Shown piece after piece: positions 5,747 through 8,556 of a stretch of DNA of 8,556 bases. The notes beneath the pieces were generated by a model. That model saw only the letters and a program-made list of their open reading frames with translations, was not told the DNA's origin and searched no databases. The position numbers were made by a program, and so were the translations under genes. The stretch comes from Cytophagia bacterium (lineage in GTDB: Bacteria; Bacteroidota; Bacteroidia; Cytophagales; Cyclobacteriaceae), in NCBI GenBank assembly GCA_013373005.1, contig JABXIP010000378.1, positions 1-8,556 on the forward strand, given 5' to 3'. Numbering within the stretch: the first letter of the stretch is position 1; every line of letters begins with the position of its first letter.

Positions 5747-5750
5747 ATTT

Positions 5751-6359
5751 ATGATACAGGATAGACCCGCCACATTATTCAAATCAAAGGAGCTCAATGA
5801 GTACCTGATTATTGTTTTGCCATATGCTGAGATCAACAATGAAGTCAAGGCATTTAAGAAGGAGTTTTTTAGAAAATACGGTCCGTATTCAGGTCAGAAT
5901 TCCTGCGGACATATTTCATTGATGTCTTTCTTTCAACCGGAGGATAGAGAGAAAAAAATAACCCATTGTGTTCAGGAGGTAATTCGTTCTATCAAGTCGT
6001 TCGAAGTATTTCTAAGTGGTTTTGAATTCGATTCAAACCAAAGGTCTGTCTATATAGATGTGTTGAATAAGCAATCGCTGGAAGGGGTTTATCATCAACT
6101 TAGGCTAAGCTTATTCAGAGAGCTGGTTTCCCTGGCTTTTCTCAATAAGCATTATGTGCCTGTAATGAAGATAGGGCAGAATTTAAGTCCACTCCAATTT
6201 CTCAATGCTATAGCAGATAATAAGTCCAGGCCATACACTAATAATTTTAGAGTGTCACGCCTACATATACTCAAGCGAAAAGCTCCTTATACCACCTGGG
6301 AGAATTTGGCAGCTATCCCATTTGCCAGGGCAGAGAACGAGCTTATGGGGCTTTACTAA
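5751..6359 (+). CDS. 2H phosphoesterase (2'-5' RNA ligase)-like protein, second HxT motif lost
   Basis: A 202-residue cytosolic protein with the 2H-superfamily plan: YLIIVLPYAEINNEVKAFKKEF (18-39), the first catalytic tetrapeptide as GHISL (53-57; His54, Ser56), beta strands around FEVFLSGFEF (84-93), SVYIDVLN (99-106), the second motif region HYVPVMKIGQNLS (134-146), and the closing RVSRLHILKR...W (167-183). In active members the second region reads yvPHxTxG; here the His is Val138 and the Thr is Lys140. With only one of the two catalytic His residues, classic cyclic-phosphodiesterase or ligase chemistry is unlikely, so it may bind RNA or nucleotides, or be a divergent enzyme. The start follows the promoter by four bases. 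Family assignment is good, function open. Confidence 0.75.
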   Translation: MIQDRPATLFKSKELNEYLIIVLPYAEINNEVKAFKKEFFRKYGPYSGQNSCGHISLMSFFQPEDREKKITHCVQEVIRSIKSFEVFLSGFEFDSNQRSVYIDVLNKQSLEGVYHQLRLSLFRELVSLAFLNKHYVPVMKIGQNLSPLQFLNAIADNKSRPYTNNFRVSRLHILKRKAPYTTWENLAAIPFARAENELMGLY

Positions 6360-6397
6360 GATTTTCAGGGGAGTCGGTGGTGTTTAGGTGAAATTAT

Positions 6398-6416
6398 AGA
6401 ACACAGACGGTGTTCT
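6398..6416. promoter_or_regulatory. Palindrome AGAACAC-n5-GTGTTCT
   Basis: Perfect 7-bp arms surround a five-base spacer (AGACG) in the gap between the 2H gene and the next gene. No U-tract follows, so an operator is at least as likely as a terminator. A GTG that would open the following frame upstream is part of the right arm, which argues against that GTG being the true start. Confidence 0.4.
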
Positions 6417-6484
6417 TCATCGACTTCTTCTGCTGGTCATATCAGGATGGCCATAAACACACAAAACAATTGAACAGAAAGAGC

Positions 6485-6904
6485 ATGAAAACGAATGTGA
6501 ATTTTAAAGTATTGGAGCAAAGCCTAAAATTGGCTTCCAAAGCATCTGATCTCGAAAGAGAGTTTAAGGATTCAGACATTGCTGAATTATTGCATGAAGT
6601 GAATCTAATGGCTTTGGGAATTCCTAAAGTAATCACCGAGCAAGACCAGTTTTCCGGATTGGAGCAAATAAGAGAAGCCATTGAGCAGATTAGAGGTAAA
6701 ATGGCTAAAGTACCCAATCAATCTGAAGCGATTTTCGAATTTGCCAGATTGCTTGATGAAGAAAGTGAATTGGTGAAGTATTACCAGCCGGATAACCGCG
6801 CTATAAATAAACCCGGAAAAGTCAGTAGGCTCAGTCTCCAGGACAGGAGTAGGGTAATTAAAAGTCTTCATGTGAAAGCAGGTTTTCAGACTAGTTTATT
6901 CTGA
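6485..6904 (+). CDS. Hypothetical protein, mostly helical, 139 residues
   Basis: I do not recognise this family. From the ATG at 6485 the protein begins MKTNVNFKVLEQSLKLASKAS and is rich in Glu, Lys, Leu and Ile with heptad-like spacing (about 7-75, including GLEQIREAIEQIRGKM), which suggests helices or a short coiled coil. A basic stretch (KPGKVSRLSLQDRSRVIKSL) precedes the C-terminal GFQTSLF. There is no signal peptide, membrane segment or Cys/His metal motif. The frame stays open upstream to a GTG at 6410, but that adds 25 residues rich in Phe, Trp and His unlike the rest and starts within a palindrome; AGAAAGAG just before 6485 is a weak ribosome site. It lies 52 bases before arfB on the same strand. 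Confidence 0.65.
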   Translation: MKTNVNFKVLEQSLKLASKASDLEREFKDSDIAELLHEVNLMALGIPKVITEQDQFSGLEQIREAIEQIRGKMAKVPNQSEAIFEFARLLDEESELVKYYQPDNRAINKPGKVSRLSLQDRSRVIKSLHVKAGFQTSLF

Positions 6905-6920
6905 TTTATCCCGTATCAGA

Positions 6921-6951
6921 TTGACGGATTTAGAATAATCTTCAATCTTTG
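6921..6951 (+). promoter_or_regulatory. Promoter of arfB
   Basis: TTG (6921-6923), a 20-base spacer and AATCTTTG (6944-6951) fit the Bacteroidota consensus with one mismatch (A for T). The ATG at 6957 follows the -7 box by five bases, implying a leaderless or near-leaderless mRNA separate from the upstream gene. Confidence 0.5.
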
Positions 6952-6956
6952 GATAT

Positions 6957-7376
6957 ATGTTCAACCCTGAGGAAATATCTTCCAGAGATTTTAGCTCTGA
7001 ATTCCAATTCCAGACTTCGCGCAGTTCAGGCCCGGGAGGTCAAAATGTGAATAAGCTGGAGACTAGGGTGACACTTCGTTTCAATCCATCAAATTCTCAA
7101 TTGCTTTCTCCAGAAGAGTTGGATCGTCTCCTTCAGAAATGGAATAACAAGCTCACTAATGAAGGTGAATTGCTGATTAGCTCTGAAAAACATAGAAGTC
7201 AGCTCCGGAATAAAGAAGAGACCATAGCGCTTTTCTTACTGGAGCTTAAAAAGGCCTTTACCGATCCAAAGCCAAGAAAAAAGGCTAAGATTCCCAAAGC
7301 GGTTATCAAGAAGCGCCTCGACAATAAGAAGAAGCTTTCCGAAAAAAAGTCTATGAGGAAGCCACCGAAGTTCTAA
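6957..7376 (+). CDS. arfB: Alternative ribosome-rescue factor B (peptidyl-tRNA hydrolase ArfB/YaeJ)
   Basis: ArfB releases nascent peptides from ribosomes stalled on mRNA without a stop codon: its GGQ domain hydrolyses peptidyl-tRNA in the P site while its basic tail occupies the empty mRNA channel. The 139-residue length matches the family. The signature SRSSGPGGQNVNKLETRV (21-38) contains the catalytic Gly27-Gly28-Gln29, and the C-terminal part from about residue 103 (PKPRKKAKIPK... through KKLSEKKSMRKPPKF) is the Lys/Arg-rich tail. The compact size and missing codon-recognition domain separate it from RF1/RF2 and from the RF-H type. It converges on the PQQ dehydrogenase gene with a 17-base gap and no clear hairpin between them. 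Assignment is secure. Confidence 0.96.
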   Translation: MFNPEEISSRDFSSEFQFQTSRSSGPGGQNVNKLETRVTLRFNPSNSQLLSPEELDRLLQKWNNKLTNEGELLISSEKHRSQLRNKEETIALFLLELKKAFTDPKPRKKAKIPKAVIKKRLDNKKKLSEKKSMRKPPKF

Positions 7377-7393
7377 CACATTTCCTTTTTGGT

Positions 7394-8556
7394 TTATCGG
7401 GGCAACGCAAAGGCCAAGTAAGCATCACCCGACTCTGAACCAAGTTTTCCACCACCTGCTGCAATTACTACAAACTGCTTTCCATCGATCTCATAAACGG
7501 CCGGTGTCGCATAGCCTGCAAATGGCAATTCATATTGCCAAAGCAATTCCCCAGTGTCTTTGTCATAAGCTTTAAACATCTTATCTGGTGTGGCTGCAAT
7601 AAAAATCAATCCACCTGCGGTAACGGCAGGACCTCCGTAGCTTTCTGAGCCCGTTAGGGGGATACCTTGCTCGGTCAGTTCCTTAAACTCGCCAAAATGA
7701 ATCTGCCATTTGATCTCTCCTTTATTAAGGTCTATGGCATTCAATGTACCCCATGGTGGCTTCATGGCAGGGTAGCCATTGGCATCGTAAAGCTTTCTAT
7801 AACCGGTGAAGTTGTAAGGAATTTCAAGCTCCTCACCAGCTTCCAGCGCTTTACCCGCCCATGTCATAACCGATTGATCTTCTTCCTCAAAAATAAAATC
7901 CATCAGGGTCTTTAAGTCCTCATCATTGATTTGGCTATAACCCGGCATTCTACCTTTACCGTTTTTGATCAGCGCCTGAGCTTCAACCTTTCCCAATCTC
8001 GACTTGATATCAATGAGAGAAGGAAAAACATGTTGCTGGCCGGACAAATCTGCGCCATGGCAAGCTGCACAATTGGCCATATAGACTGACCGACCTTTGG
8101 TGATGACTTCACCAGCAGGATTTACCGGAACCATTTGATGCAGCCAGGCCATTTCCGATGCGTTGATGTATAGCATTCCATCCTCAGGGTCTACAGCTGC
8201 TCCACCCCAATCGGCTCCGCCATCGAAGCCGGGGTAAATGACAGTTCCTTCAACAGAAGGTGGAGTAAATTTATGCCCGTAATTGGCTCCTTTTATTTTC
8301 TCTAAAATACTCTCTCTGGAATTTGGAAGAACATCACTGATCATATCTTCAGTGAAGACTTGACCTGAGAATGGAGGTGGTTTTACGGGATAAGGCTGGG
8401 TTTTTGCAGTGACTTCATTGTCTAAATCTGATTCAGGAACCGGTCTTTCTTCTATTTCAAAAAGTGGTTTTCCAGTCTCTCTGTCGAACAGAAAAACCAC
8501 CCCATGTTTAGTTATTTGAGCCACTGCATCGATCTGCTTGCCATCATGAGTAACCC
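7394..8556 (-). CDS. PQQ-dependent dehydrogenase with inserted cytochrome c domain (cut by right window edge)
   Basis: C-terminal 386 residues of a quinoprotein dehydrogenase; such enzymes oxidise sugars or alcohols with pyrroloquinoline quinone in the periplasm. Propeller blades are evident: ITKHGVVFLFDRETGKPLFEIEER near the edge, GGADWGGAAVDPEDGMLYINAS, then near the C terminus PPWGTLNAIDLNKGEIKWQ, GGPAVTAGGLIFIAATPDKMFKAYDKDTGELLWQ and GYATPAVYEIDGKQFVVIAAGGG. Between blades lies a complete c-type cytochrome domain with CAACH (codons at 8071-8057) and the distal ligand in GRMPGYSQI, so electrons can leave the PQQ to an internal haem. The frame is open to position 8556, so the GTG at 8524 is an internal Val and the N-terminal half, with any signal peptide, lies outside. 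Family is secure; the substrate cannot be told. Confidence 0.93.
   Translation of the reverse strand, partial: VTHDGKQIDAVAQITKHGVVFLFDRETGKPLFEIEERPVPESDLDNEVTAKTQPYPVKPPPFSGQVFTEDMISDVLPNSRESILEKIKGANYGHKFTPPSVEGTVIYPGFDGGADWGGAAVDPEDGMLYINASEMAWLHQMVPVNPAGEVITKGRSVYMANCAACHGADLSGQQHVFPSLIDIKSRLGKVEAQALIKNGKGRMPGYSQINDEDLKTLMDFIFEEEDQSVMTWAGKALEAGEELEIPYNFTGYRKLYDANGYPAMKPPWGTLNAIDLNKGEIKWQIHFGEFKELTEQGIPLTGSESYGGPAVTAGGLIFIAATPDKMFKAYDKDTGELLWQYELPFAGYATPAVYEIDGKQFVVIAAGGGKLGSESGDAYLAFALPR

Noticed and set aside
6410..6484. GTG start giving 25 extra residues to the 139-residue orphan
   Set aside because: The extension differs in composition (F, W, H-rich), starts within a palindrome arm, and a better ATG with a weak ribosome site follows at 6485.
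6442..6871. Two minus-strand frames of about 90 codons
   Set aside because: They overlap the unrecognised plus-strand gene. The plus frame has better composition, a plausible start and orderly spacing to arfB, so I kept only that one, with moderate confidence.
8522..8524. GTG as the start of the PQQ dehydrogenase
   Set aside because: The frame is open to the window edge and the upstream residues (VTHDGKQIDA) continue a propeller strand, so this is an internal Val.

Overview
The window looks like a chromosomal segment of a Bacteroidota bacterium, possibly of the Cytophagales; the order is a guess. The evidence is moderately low GC, promoter boxes matching the phylum's TTG...TAnnTTTG pattern close to start codons, few clear Shine-Dalgarno sites, signal peptides ending in A^Q, and short intergenic hairpin repeats. 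There are ten credible protein genes, two cut by the window edges, plus one doubtful 34-codon ORF. I see no rRNA, tRNA, CRISPR array or insertion sequence.

Left part (1-1270): the 5' two thirds of tyrS on the minus strand with its promoter. A gene-free stretch of about 430 bases follows. It holds three strong hairpins and a terminator that closes the next minus-strand group.

Core (1270-3805, minus strand, read right to left): a secreted TolB/PD40-like propeller protein, a possible 34-codon ORF, a ParM/StbA-type actin-like protein, and a bactofilin whose ATG overlaps the actin-like stop (TAATG). The actin-like protein is the main discovery. Its nucleotide-binding motifs appear in circularly permuted order. 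The phosphate-1 loop (GLDVGNATT), normally at the extreme N terminus, sits at residues 323-331 of 351, after the adenosine motif, and the protein begins with the FPS segment that normally follows that loop. Its phosphate-2 Asp is also Ser. A permuted actin-like protein translationally coupled to a bactofilin suggests a two-filament cytoskeletal module that I do not recognise from described systems.

Right part (3904-8556): an MpaB/Lcp-type DUF2236 haem oxygenase-like protein (plus), a convergent DUF1801-OmdA (YdeI-like) protein (minus), a 2H-phosphoesterase-like protein that has lost its second HxT motif and lies behind a palindrome-rich promoter (plus), an unrecognised 139-residue protein (plus), the ribosome-rescue hydrolase ArfB (plus), and the C-terminal part of a PQQ-dependent dehydrogenase with a cytochrome c domain inserted in its propeller (minus, running off the right edge). 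These genes look like individually transcribed housekeeping or accessory genes, not one pathway.
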